From positions 1-8,524 of the forward strand of contig JBBRDE010000249.1 of NCBI GenBank assembly GCA_038204185.1: DNA of 8,524 bases, in the 5' to 3' direction. Numbering within the stretch: the first letter of the stretch is position 1; every line of letters starts with the position of its first letter. Position numbers and translations under genes: made by a program. The notes beneath the pieces were generated by a model. It did not search any database and was not told the origin of the DNA. It saw only the letters and a list, made by a program, of their open reading frames with translations. Shown here in pieces: positions 1 to 6,913 of this stretch. The stretch is from Salmonirosea sp038204185 (GTDB lineage: Bacteria > Bacteroidota > Bacteroidia > Cytophagales > Spirosomataceae).

Positions 1-274
1 TTACATGCATACCCGTGACATCCGGTGAGGTATCCACGTGGGAGCAAAAGCAGATTACCGGCACGTTCGGTTTCGGGCTGGTAGCCGGAATGGTCGCATA
101 TACGTAGCCGTACTCGTCCAGGTGAGCATCCGTGACGCCCAGGGTCTGTAATTCCACAATGAGCAACGTGCTCAGATCCCGCTGTTTTTCCGTACTGGGA
201 AAACTAGTCGAATGCGGATCGGACTGGGTGTCGATTTTGACGTAGCGGAGGAAGCGATCTAGGACGGAAGACAA
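1..274 (-). CDS. pepT: Peptidase T (tripeptide aminopeptidase), N-terminal part, cut by the window edge
   Basis: This is the first 91 residues of a zinc tripeptidase of the M20 family, which removes the N-terminal residue of tripeptides in the cytoplasm. The visible part carries the family's N-terminal signature: LDRFLRYVKIDTQS at about residues 5-18, a PSTE at 26-29, and SHVDTSPD at 78-85. H79 and D81 in the last motif correspond to the first metal ligand and the general-base-supporting Asp of PepT (H78/D80 in E. coli). The gene runs off the left edge, so the rest of the active site is not seen. No ATG is available upstream in frame: the frame closes at a TAA a little further up, near 315. 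TTG at 274-272 gives an N-terminus of the expected length and is the chosen start. The start sits on the edge of a heptamer repeat (281-309). Family assignment is firm; the start is less so. Confidence 0.9.
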   Translation of the reverse strand, partial: MSSVLDRFLRYVKIDTQSDPHSTSFPSTEKQRDLSTLLIVELQTLGVTDAHLDEYGYVYATIPATSPKPNVPVICFCSHVDTSPDVTGMHV

Positions 275-280
275 TGTTAA

Positions 281-309
281 TGGATAGTTGATAGTGGATA
301 ATGGATAGT
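281..309. repeat. Degenerate heptamer repeat, TGGATAG type
   Basis: Four consecutive 7-bp units (281-287, 288-294, 295-301, 302-308) follow the pattern TKGATAR, with a partial fifth unit. A weaker unit may extend the array to 274. It fills the spacer just upstream of pepT. The units differ from one another but keep exact 7-bp spacing, as do the arrays at 342-364, 900-927 and 7428-7457. It encodes nothing on either strand that I can support. Confidence 0.7.
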
Positions 310-341
310 GATTTTTTTAGGGCACCCCCTCAGGTCTGTGG

Positions 342-364
342 GCTAACAGCTGTTAGCTATCCGC
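342..364. repeat. Heptamer repeat of GCTAAYA type with a 16-bp perfect palindrome
   Basis: Units at 342-348, 349-355 and 356-362 all begin with GCT and keep a 7-bp period. The stretch 342-357 is a perfect palindrome, GCTAACAGCTGTTAGC. The array overlaps the 3' end of the pyrophosphohydrolase gene, whose TAA (355-353) and last codons lie inside it. The unit type is the same as in the array between aroQ and xerD (7428-7457). A hairpin is possible on paper, but a palindrome without a loop and without a T-run is a poor terminator. Confidence 0.6.
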
Positions 365-832
365 TTTTTTATCCAGGATACTCACCAGATCGGCGGGGGA
401 ATAGTGGATGCTTTTCAGGGTTTTGTTGTCGGCCGTGCGGTACACGAGGTACTTGCCGCCGTCTTCCTTAAAATGGCAATTGACGCCCTTGTCTTTGTAG
501 TGCTGCATGGTTTGTTCAGCTTCTTCCAGCGAGTTGCAGGCTTTGGACATATTGGAGCGCTGCACTTCATTGAACAAATCGACGAATTTTTCGCCTAGCC
601 CAAATTCCAGCACAGCGCCCGAAAGTACGTATTGGAGGTCACAGAGGGCATCGGCTACCTCCACAATGTCGTTTTACAAAATCGCCACTTCCAGTTCCTT
701 CAATTCCTCGGCCAGTAACGCCACCCGCAAGCGGCTGCGGTCTTCGGACGGAATCATGGGGAGTTCCAGTACGGGATGCTTGAAGGTACGGTGGAAATCG
801 GCTACCTGATTCAGGCTGTCCAGTTGCTGCAT
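353..832 (-). pseudogene. MazG/PRA-PH-like nucleoside triphosphate pyrophosphohydrolase interrupted by an in-frame TAA
   Basis: The conceptual product is an all-alpha NTP pyrophosphohydrolase (MazG / phosphoribosyl-ATP pyrophosphohydrolase-like fold), a class that hydrolyses nucleotides to monophosphate and pyrophosphate. From ATG at 832 the frame reads 52 residues, including FHRTFKHP and the first metal-binding motif EELKE (42-46). It then meets TAA at 676-674 and continues in the same frame with NDIVEVADALCD, which holds the second motif ExxD, and on to a TAA at 353. Both halves resemble one continuous protein of about 159 residues, so this is a single nonsense change and not a frameshift. 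The split separates EExxE from ExxD, so neither piece alone should be catalytic. A GTG at 664, nine bases past the stop, could allow reinitiation of a 103-residue C-terminal piece. ATG 832 is preferred over the upstream GTG at 889, which would add 19 residues unlike the family. A sequencing error or readthrough remains possible. Confidence 0.8.
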
Positions 833-899
833 CTGCGATTGATCTCCTGATGGAGTGTAGGCCAGTGGTTTTGGATTTTTTTGCTTCACTTTTATTTAG

Positions 900-927
900 T
901 TGAAAATGGAAAGTTGAAAGTTGAAAG
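900..927. repeat. Degenerate heptamer repeat, TTGAAAG type
   Basis: Four 7-bp units (900-906, 907-913, 914-920, 921-927) follow TKGAAAR, the last two identical. The array passes directly into the period-8 array that starts at 927. It lies upstream of the broken pyrophosphohydrolase gene and, if cotranscribed, would be in its 5' leader. Confidence 0.7.
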
Positions 928-966
928 TACGGGAGTACGGGAGTACGGGAGTACGGGAGTACGGGA
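927..966. repeat. Five perfect tandem copies of the octamer GTACGGGA
   Basis: The octamer GTACGGGA occurs five times without change, at 927, 935, 943, 951 and 959. Perfect identity contrasts with the degenerate arrays around it and suggests recent slippage expansion. It is the left arm of an inverted pair with 1028-1071: in the register 931-962 against 1071-1040, I count 25 of 32 complementary positions. Open frames across it encode only low-complexity PVLPYSRT-like peptides and are not genes. Confidence 0.85.
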
Positions 967-1027
967 GGAAAAGTTGGCTTTATCATTCCATATACTCTCC
1001 GTTTCGGCCCTGTTATCGATTCCCAAC

Positions 1028-1068
1028 TTAGGTACTTTTGTACTTAGGTACTCCTGTATTTCTGTACT
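1028..1068. repeat. Degenerate period-8 repeat, inverted relative to 927-966
   Basis: GTAC (once GTAT) recurs every 8 bp at 1032, 1040, 1048, 1056 and 1064. Read on the - strand the unit is close to RGAGTACN, the same unit as the left array on the + strand, so the two arrays face each other across roughly 60-75 bases. The array ends in a run of nine C (1069-1077) that touches the stop codon of the MarC-family gene. A transcript running through this spacer could fold it into a long imperfect hairpin. Confidence 0.75.
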
Positions 1069-1079
1069 CCCCCCCCCTC

Positions 1080-1646
1080 TCACAAAAAGTTGACTTTTAA
1101 TAATTTCACCGCAATGGCTATCAAAATAATGCCAAAGACGCGGCGCAGGATGTCAGTACCAGCCTGGCCAAGCTTGCGTTCGATCCAGGCCGAGGACTTC
1201 AATACAATATAGACCAATATTAGATTGAGGACAACGCCAACCAGAATATTGGCCAGTTCGTAGGTAGAGCGCAGTGAGATAAGCGTAGTCATGGTACCGG
1301 CCCCGGCGATGAGCGGGAATGCCAGGGGGACAATCGACGCCGAGGACGTATCCACGTCACCGTGCTTGAAAATATTTCGTCCCAGGATCATTTCAAGGCC
1401 CAATAAAAAGAGAATCAACGCACCGGCGGCCGCAAAAGAAGCCACATCGACGCCAAATAAACTCAAAATTCGCTCGCCCAGAAAAAGAAAGGCAATCATG
1501 ATGAACCCGGCCACCAGAGTGGCTTTTTCGGATTCGATGTGACCTGTTTTTTTACGCAAATCCACAATGATCGGTACGGAGCCAATGACGTCGATCACTG
1601 AAAAAAGGATAAGGGTAACCGAAGCGATTTCTCTAAAATCGAACAT
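1080..1646 (-). CDS. MarC family (UPF0056) integral membrane protein
   Basis: A 188-residue inner-membrane protein with about six hydrophobic segments (roughly 7-28, 43-60, 66-88, 107-125, 130-150, 168-186), the layout and length usual for the MarC family. Two family landmarks are visible: IDVIGSVP near 18-25, matching the DPxGNxP-like motif of segment one, and PLAFPLIAGAGTMTT at 107-121, matching the family's second repeat. The molecular role of MarC proteins is not settled; the early link to multiple antibiotic resistance in E. coli was not upheld, so I assign no transport substrate. ATG at 1646 is chosen because it begins directly before the first membrane segment; a TTG further upstream (1676) would add ten residues and lies inside the proposed promoter. 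The stop codon borders a run of nine G on the coding strand. Confidence 0.88.
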   Translation of the reverse strand: MFDFREIASVTLILFSVIDVIGSVPIIVDLRKKTGHIESEKATLVAGFIMIAFLFLGERILSLFGVDVASFAAAGALILFLLGLEMILGRNIFKHGDVDTSSASIVPLAFPLIAGAGTMTTLISLRSTYELANILVGVVLNLILVYIVLKSSAWIERKLGQAGTDILRRVFGIILIAIAVKLLKVNFL

Positions 1647-1673
1647 AAGGAGGCGTGCTAGTGACCAGGCGCG

Positions 1674-1712
1674 CAAAGGTCAGGAAAACCCCCTTCATGC
1701 CCAAACGTTTGG
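1674..1712 (-). promoter_or_regulatory. Predicted Bacteroidetes-type promoter of the MarC-family gene with an overlapping palindromic operator candidate
   Basis: On the - strand TTTG (1705-1702) is followed after 20 bases by GACCTTTG (1681-1674). This fits the Bacteroidetes sigma-ABfr pattern of TTTG at -33 and TAnnTTTG at -7, with one mismatch (G for the first T). The start codon is at 1646, leaving a short leader. The -33 TTTG lies inside a perfect 12-bp palindrome, CCAAACGTTTGG (1701-1712), well placed for a repressor. The gene just upstream encodes a Nudix-type regulator, which makes it a candidate ligand, though LacI-type proteins also favour a central CG. The pattern match is seen; promoter activity and binding are inferred. 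Confidence 0.4.
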
Positions 1713-1760
1713 TCGGAAAGAAGCCTGATCACGGGATTCGGGGTAAATAAAACCGGAAAA

Positions 1761-2465
1761 TCAGACTATAAAGCCATTGGGAATGAAATTCAGGAATGAA
1801 TCAAAGACTTTTTTATACTTCTCGGTATTGATGGTATAGAGATAAGCGCCTTTTTTAGAATAGCCTTTTTGCTTTTCGTCCAATTTGTGAAGGAGCCCTG
1901 TAGAAAGGATCTTGCGACTGAAATTGCGCTTGTCGAACTGGGTAGCAAAAATAGCCTCGTAGAGTTTTTGCAGCTGAGGTATCGTGAATTTTTCGGGCAA
2001 CAGTTCAAAGCCGATCGGATGCTGGGTAGCCTTGTAGCGTAGTCGTTCAATCGCCATGTTGACCATGTTGCCATGATCGAACAGCAGGTTTGGCAATTCG
2101 TGCATCGAAAACCACTGGGCTTCGTAGGTATGCGAAATGATATCGGCATAATCCGCTACGTTGATGAGGGCAAAATAGCCGATTGAAACCGTCCGCTCCA
2201 CGGGGTCACGGATCGGATCGCCAAACACGTAGAGTTGTTCCAGGTAAATATCGCGCAGGCCGGTCAGTTCGATCAGGATCCGGGCTGAGGCGGATTCGGG
2301 TGCTTCGTCAGGCTGAAGCCAGCCCCCCATCAGCGACCAGGTACCGTCATACTCTTCTATGCCCCGCTTAACCAGCAGTAATTTCAGTTCATCACCATTA
2401 AAGCCAAAAATAATGGAATCGAGGGCTACCAGGCACTTTGTCTGGGCCTGGTACTGTTCAAGCAT
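1761..2465 (-). CDS. NrtR/AraR-like transcriptional regulator: degenerate Nudix domain plus C-terminal winged helix
   Basis: A 234-residue cytoplasmic DNA-binding protein. Residues about 10-145 form a Nudix domain and about 152-230 a winged-helix domain with the family landmarks PIGFELLPEKFT, LYEAI and DKRNFSRKIL. The Nudix box runs from G48 to L70 (GX5EX7REUXEEXGU). G48, E54, R62, E66 and G69 are kept, but the catalytic Glu after R62 is Ile63 and the second Glu of the EE pair is Leu67, so hydrolysis is probably lost. This is typical of family members that use the Nudix fold as a ligand sensor. Characterised relatives repress NAD genes (NrtR, ligand ADP-ribose) or sugar genes (Bacteroides AraR, arabinose). 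No sugar or NAD gene lies in this window, so the ligand is open. ATG at 2465 is chosen over the TTG at 2561, which adds 32 residues without family similarity. The candidate operator at 1701-1712 is just beyond its 3' end. Confidence 0.88.
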   Translation of the reverse strand: MLEQYQAQTKCLVALDSIIFGFNGDELKLLLVKRGIEEYDGTWSLMGGWLQPDEAPESASARILIELTGLRDIYLEQLYVFGDPIRDPVERTVSIGYFALINVADYADIISHTYEAQWFSMHELPNLLFDHGNMVNMAIERLRYKATQHPIGFELLPEKFTIPQLQKLYEAIFATQFDKRNFSRKILSTGLLHKLDEKQKGYSKKGAYLYTINTEKYKKVFDSFLNFIPNGFIV

Positions 2466-2569
2466 TCGGTTGGTCACGCGAGGGGATGAGGTTTCAGGGT
2501 TGCCATGTTCTGGTATTGTATCACAAAAGCCCCGCTCTCCTCTACACCTACTCAAATTCAACCGGGGAT

Positions 2570-3616
2570 TTATAATTCCATAAATTTCTTTAACCGATTC
2601 ATGTCGGTGTCGGTGATTGCCGGAAAATTAGCAATGCGAAGCGTGGTATTTTTCCAGATACCATAACCTTTTCCCAAAACAATCCCATTGGCCATCGCTT
2701 TCTCCCGCAGGGTGGTCATTGTAGCCTCCTCGCCCCGCAAAACGATGACCGTATGCGACCGAACAGCCGGATTATCGACCAGTACCTCAAAGGCGTTGTC
2801 ATGAAGAAAGTCATACAGTTGTTCGGCCCTCTTCACGATCTGGTCATCAATGAGTTCAATCGGCTTCACCTGCTGCATAACGCGATCCAACAGGTAGATT
2901 CCCATCGTGTTGGGCGTGTAGGGAGTCTGATTCCTGAGATAATTGTCCCGTAAAAAAAGCAGGCTATTGTAATGGTCCCGTTCTCCGAGGGACAGTGCCT
3001 TATCAACGGCCTGTGGGGAAACCACCAGTACTCCCAGGCCTGGCGGTAGCCCAAAACATTTCTGCACTGAGGCAAACCACAAGTCGCCCGTTTCCCAGGG
3101 CAAAAAAACTCCACCCATCGACGAAGTAGCATCTACGGCAATTAATCCGTGATAATTCTTCCTGATTTGTTTGAGCGATTGGTTCGAAAGCGCCGTGCCA
3201 TTGGAGGTTTCATTATGGGTCAGGCACAGCACGTCTGATTCAGCAAAATGTTCGCTGGCTTCGGCATCCGGCAGGTTGTTCAGGTCAAACTCCTGCGCAA
3301 AGGCAGGGTGAAGCCGTTGGGCGTATTCCATCCATTTCTCGCCAAAAGCGCCATTGAAAACGTGCAGGCTGCTTGTTTCGACCAGTGATTGCGAAATAAT
3401 CTCCCAGCATTCGGTGGCCGAAGTGGTAAGATAAATCTCGTAATCCGGCGGAATATTGAGTTTTTCGTACAAGCTGGCGAGCGTATGCCCCAGCATATCC
3501 ATGAAAGCCGTCGAGCGGTGGTTCATGCTTAGGATGCCCGATTGGTAGGCGTCCTGTAGGTACCCCTCCACCTGCGAATAGAGTTGAGAAGGGCCGGGAT
3601 AAAAAGTCAGGTTCAT
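2570..3616 (-). CDS. Class V PLP-dependent aminotransferase, SerC-like
   Basis: A 348-residue fold-type I PLP enzyme of the class V group. Visible landmarks are FYPGPS at 5-10, MNHRS at 31-35, SATECW at 66-71 in the cofactor-contact region, HNETSNGT at 134-141, the PLP-contacting Asp in AVDATSS (D162), and the Schiff-base lysine K186 in SVQKCFGLPPGLG. MNHRS corresponds to SHRG of phosphoserine aminotransferase, where His and Arg bind the substrate phosphate. This favours SerC chemistry (3-phosphohydroxypyruvate + glutamate to phosphoserine + 2-oxoglutarate) over alanine-glyoxylate aminotransferase. The sequence is clearly different from the usual Bacteroides SerC, so the substrate is not certain. 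Its ATG (3616-3614) directly follows the stop of the upstream PHP phosphatase, which implies cotranscription and probably coupled translation. Confidence 0.85.
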   Translation of the reverse strand: MNLTFYPGPSQLYSQVEGYLQDAYQSGILSMNHRSTAFMDMLGHTLASLYEKLNIPPDYEIYLTTSATECWEIISQSLVETSSLHVFNGAFGEKWMEYAQRLHPAFAQEFDLNNLPDAEASEHFAESDVLCLTHNETSNGTALSNQSLKQIRKNYHGLIAVDATSSMGGVFLPWETGDLWFASVQKCFGLPPGLGVLVVSPQAVDKALSLGERDHYNSLLFLRDNYLRNQTPYTPNTMGIYLLDRVMQQVKPIELIDDQIVKRAEQLYDFLHDNAFEVLVDNPAVRSHTVIVLRGEEATMTTLREKAMANGIVLGKGYGIWKNTTLRIANFPAITDTDMNRLKKFMEL

Positions 3617-4495
3617 TTACAGATATAGACCTTGTTCGTTAAAGGAAACATCCTGCCATTGTCCCTGCGTGAGAATCCGAAGGGTTTGAAAGCCCAGGTT
3701 TTTGAGTTGGATCAGGGTAGGTAGCAGCTCAGCCGTAATTTCCGCCGGGGCGTGACTATCGGAATTGACCATGACCGGGATGTGGCGTTGCCGGACTTTC
3801 TGCAAAATCGGCAGCGAGGGGTAGGTGTTCAGATTTTTCTTGTACACGCCCCGCGTATTAACTTCCAGCACACAGCCGGATTCGGCGATTACGTCCAGCG
3901 TTTGGTCAATTTCCGCCTGGTACCATGGATCGTCTTCATCGTACAGGCTATTGCCCAAATTATGAATTTTGATTTTATCAAGATGCCCCACAATGTTGGG
4001 CGGATCGCGCTCGATCATCTCGCGGATGCGGCCGTAGTACAGGCGTATCACTTTCTGAATATCGCCGCCATGTACCTCCACCAGCCCTCGCATGAATTTT
4101 TCGGTCGAGCCGTCGATTTCCCAGGGGGTACCTATTTCGTTTTTATCCAGATAGTGTACAGAGCCGACCACGTAATCCAGTTTCGGCGCGTAAGTGGACG
4201 GACCTCCGTATTCCGAAGCATTTTCCGAAGGTAAATAATCCACTTCCAGCCCGACGTATAGTTCCAGTTGATTGGCATATTCGGCCTGTAAAGCCCGCGT
4301 TTCGGCCAGATAATCGTCCAGCCGCTCGGACTTCATGCTCCACGCATTGTCAAAATGCACCGGCCCATGCGACGAAAGTCCGAATACCCCTACCCCCTGC
4401 TTTATCGCCGCCTCCACCTGTGCTCGGGGCGACTCGACGCCGTCGCAATAGTGGCTATGGCTGTGGTAATTGGTTAGAAAATGATCCATTGGCAT
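3617..4495 (-). CDS. PHP-family histidinol-phosphatase-like phosphohydrolase
   Basis: A 292-residue cytoplasmic metal-dependent phosphatase of the polymerase-and-histidinol-phosphatase (PHP) superfamily, with the length usual for the HisK-type histidinol-phosphatases of Firmicutes and Bacteroidetes. The metal-site motifs occur in order: HxHxH at 11-15 followed by D18, SSHGP with H43, GLEVDY with E84, SVHY with H114, GHLDKIK with H171, EVNTRG around 211-216, and NSDSHAP with D246 and H248. The family reaction is L-histidinol phosphate to L-histidinol. No other his gene is present. The partner encoded directly downstream with zero spacing is a SerC-like aminotransferase, so dephosphorylation of phosphoserine is a reasonable alternative. 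The start may be ATG at 4495 or the ATG two codons later (4489); neither has a clear ribosome binding site. Confidence 0.87.
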   Translation of the reverse strand: MPMDHFLTNYHSHSHYCDGVESPRAQVEAAIKQGVGVFGLSSHGPVHFDNAWSMKSERLDDYLAETRALQAEYANQLELYVGLEVDYLPSENASEYGGPSTYAPKLDYVVGSVHYLDKNEIGTPWEIDGSTEKFMRGLVEVHGGDIQKVIRLYYGRIREMIERDPPNIVGHLDKIKIHNLGNSLYDEDDPWYQAEIDQTLDVIAESGCVLEVNTRGVYKKNLNTYPSLPILQKVRQRHIPVMVNSDSHAPAEITAELLPTLIQLKNLGFQTLRILTQGQWQDVSFNEQGLYL

Positions 4496-4572
4496 TGAAT
4501 CGGGAGAAGTGGGATTTTTGTTAAATCAATAGTTCAAGAATTCGTACATAAAAGACCACCTACTCCCAAAAC

Positions 4573-6843
4573 CTACCAATCAAATCGCGCCATAAGCCAC
4601 AGGCTGCGGCCGACGCCAGAAATCCCCGAGCCGTGGGTGCGGTAGGCTTCGTTGAAGATATTCTGGAGTTCGGTGCTGAGGCGAATTTTTCCAACTTGGT
4701 ACCCGGCCGCGGCATTGACCACATTCCAGCCGGGGGTACCCCCTTTGGGAATGCGGTTGTCGTCCCGGTCACCCTTGGCCAGGCGATCCTGTTTGGCAGC
4801 GGTGTACAATTCCAGCCGCGCCCAGGTAGCCGCACTAGGCTGATAGCGCAAGGCCACCTTCCCGTTCAGCGGCGGAATACGTCGGTAGGGTTCGTTGCCG
4901 GACAAATTCTGCCCATAGGTGTAGTTCACATAGCCCGCCAGCAGCCACCTGTTCAACAATTGCCATTCGGCATCGGCTTCCAGCCCCCGAATGAAGGCTT
5001 TGGCTATATTTTCTTTCAGATAGACCGGGTACCCTTGCCGAATTTCGTCCGTTTTTACGCGGCCAATCAGGTTGGTCAACTGGTTGTGGTAGGCAAAAGC
5101 CGAAGCCGAGAAAGTACTGGTTTTGAGTTTCAACCCTACCTCCTTACTAAATCCCCGTTCGGGTTGGAGGGTCGTATTGGGGATTTCAAACCGAAAATCC
5201 ACGATACCCAGGGTACCCAGGTCGTCGATATTGGGAGCGCGGAACGACGTGTTGGCGTTCGCAATGACTTTCAGCCCATTAATCAGCGCGTACGATACGC
5301 CGGCGTTGCCCACCCAGGCCGACGGCGTGAAGGTACTACTGCCCAGATCTTTGTCGGGAATGGTGATGGCAAATGTATTGAACCTCCCCCCGGCCGTCAG
5401 TGTCCACTTGCTCACATTGACACTATGCAGGGTATAAAAAGCCAGATTGCTCATGGTGGCATTATCGGGGTATAATCCGCGCTGAATGGGTTGCGGCCCG
5501 GCTGAACTCCATAGCGGCTCTATTTCCTGTTTTTGACTATGCACGCGGTCGTAGTACCACTCAGCCCCGGTTTGGATAGTCCAGGATCGGGTCGGATGCG
5601 ACTGGATAGAGGCCAACAGTCCGTAGGTACGTATCGCATCGTCCTCATTGAGGGTGCGTACCGCACTATTTTTCCGGCTCTGACGGCTTTCTTTCGTGTT
5701 AATCGCCAGCGGAGTAATCTGCCATGACTTCACCCATTTGGTATTATTGAAACCTTCCAGTTTGGCATAAACCAGAGTACGGATTTGGGGGTTAAATTGG
5801 CTGAGGGCAAAGTTCTCCAGTTGTACTTTATGAAAAACCGGAACGCTATCCTGCCGCAAATGCTGTACCGTCGCAGTCAGGCGTAGGGTGGGGCTAATCT
5901 GGAAAAGGGATTTCAGGTCGAGTGAGTACTGGTCGTAGCCCGTCGGAATTTGCTTTCCGATCCCTTTCCCCCCAACCAGGTCTCCGAAATTACGATACGA
6001 GAAACCGCCCTGCACCGCCGCTTTGGGGCCACTTACTCCCAGGGCTATGCGTCCGCTTTTTTCCATGCCCCCACTAGCCAATTTCCCTAGTACAGAACCG
6101 TGCAACTCGGGACTATCCGAAAAATCCGGCGTGGAGGTGAGTACATTGATGGTCCCCCCCAGGGCATCGCTGCCGTATTGCACCGAGCCGCTTCCCCGCG
6201 CAATCTCCACGCGATCGAGCAGAAAAGGATCGAGGGTATTGAGGTACTGATTGGGGCCGGAACGAAACGTAGCGTTGTTCAGCCGGATGCCATCAATCAG
6301 CAATAAAGTCTGCTGTCCGGTGAGCCCCCGCACAAAAGGCGAGCCGCCCCCATGGTTTGTTTTTTGGATAAAAACCCCCGATTGTCCTTCCAATACTTCA
6401 GGGGTCGAACGCAGCGCATTGCGGGCCAGGTCGCGCGAACTCACGACGGTCAAGGCTTCGGGGCGCTCGAACGTGGGCGTTTCGTAGCGTTGGGCCGTAA
6501 CGACCACCTGATCGTTCAGTTGAATCAGAGCAGGGTGTAAGCCTACATTCAGCATAGTAAGTGAATCAACAACCTGAACCACCCGAACATCGGAAGAGAA
6601 GCCTACACTCGAAAACCGAACGCGATACGTACCCGGCGCATCCAGTAGCAGTCTATATCTACCCTTGAAATCCGTAATTGTGCCGCGCCCGCTATGATCT
6701 ACCTGCACTGTCACGCCCGACATGGGGGCCTGGGTAGTTGCTGATGTGATGTTTCCCGAAACAATAAAAGTATCCGCAGAAGATTGAGAATAGCCCATGA
6801 AAGAAAGGCCCAGCCCCAGAAACAGCATTATAATTAGTAGCAT
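4573..6843 (-). CDS. TonB-dependent outer-membrane receptor with N-terminal carboxypeptidase-regulatory-like domain
   Basis: A 756-residue outer-membrane gated channel that imports a bound ligand with energy from TonB-ExbBD. A hydrophobic signal peptide (1-20, ending near GYSQ) is followed by a carboxypeptidase-regulatory-like beta-sandwich (about 26-105, common in Bacteroidetes receptors), a TonB-box-like DQVVVTAQ (111-118), a plug domain (about 125-235, with VRGLTGQQTLLLIDGIRLNN and YGSDALGGTIN), and a beta-barrel to the terminal DW. FRAPNIDDLG (534-543) followed by PNTTLQPE (555-562) resembles the FRAP and NPNL boxes of haem/haemoglobin- and siderophore-type receptors, so an iron-related ligand is likely but not proven. 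No SusD partner or iron gene is adjacent, which argues against a glycan uptake locus. The signal peptide has no Lys or Arg before its hydrophobic core, which is unusual; an in-frame TAG just upstream rules out a longer start. Confidence 0.92.
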   Translation of the reverse strand: MLLIIMLFLGLGLSFMGYSQSSADTFIVSGNITSATTQAPMSGVTVQVDHSGRGTITDFKGRYRLLLDAPGTYRVRFSSVGFSSDVRVVQVVDSLTMLNVGLHPALIQLNDQVVVTAQRYETPTFERPEALTVVSSRDLARNALRSTPEVLEGQSGVFIQKTNHGGGSPFVRGLTGQQTLLLIDGIRLNNATFRSGPNQYLNTLDPFLLDRVEIARGSGSVQYGSDALGGTINVLTSTPDFSDSPELHGSVLGKLASGGMEKSGRIALGVSGPKAAVQGGFSYRNFGDLVGGKGIGKQIPTGYDQYSLDLKSLFQISPTLRLTATVQHLRQDSVPVFHKVQLENFALSQFNPQIRTLVYAKLEGFNNTKWVKSWQITPLAINTKESRQSRKNSAVRTLNEDDAIRTYGLLASIQSHPTRSWTIQTGAEWYYDRVHSQKQEIEPLWSSAGPQPIQRGLYPDNATMSNLAFYTLHSVNVSKWTLTAGGRFNTFAITIPDKDLGSSTFTPSAWVGNAGVSYALINGLKVIANANTSFRAPNIDDLGTLGIVDFRFEIPNTTLQPERGFSKEVGLKLKTSTFSASAFAYHNQLTNLIGRVKTDEIRQGYPVYLKENIAKAFIRGLEADAEWQLLNRWLLAGYVNYTYGQNLSGNEPYRRIPPLNGKVALRYQPSAATWARLELYTAAKQDRLAKGDRDDNRIPKGGTPGWNVVNAAAGYQVGKIRLSTELQNIFNEAYRTHGSGISGVGRSLWLMARFDW

Positions 6844-6913
6844 GAACGGATTAGGCTAGTTGAGTGCGGGACCAGTGTAAGGGAATCCGCTCTGGTAATA
6901 AAAGTAACCCATG

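Noticed and set aside
927..966. CRISPR-like array
   Set aside because: Units are 8 bp and contiguous with no spacers, and there are no cas genes.
639..986. A 115-residue - strand frame over the repeats and the N-terminal half of the pyrophosphohydrolase
   Set aside because: Its N-terminal part is a translation of the 7- and 8-bp repeats (PVLPYSRT-like), and the rest is in another frame of a recognisable gene.
2466..2561. Longer N-terminus of the Nudix regulator starting from TTG 2561
   Set aside because: The added 32 residues show no similarity to the family; the ATG at 2465 gives the usual N-terminus.
4633..5475. A 280-residue + strand frame
   Set aside because: It lies antisense inside the TonB receptor, has no recognisable motif, and looks like a shadow of the codon usage of that gene.
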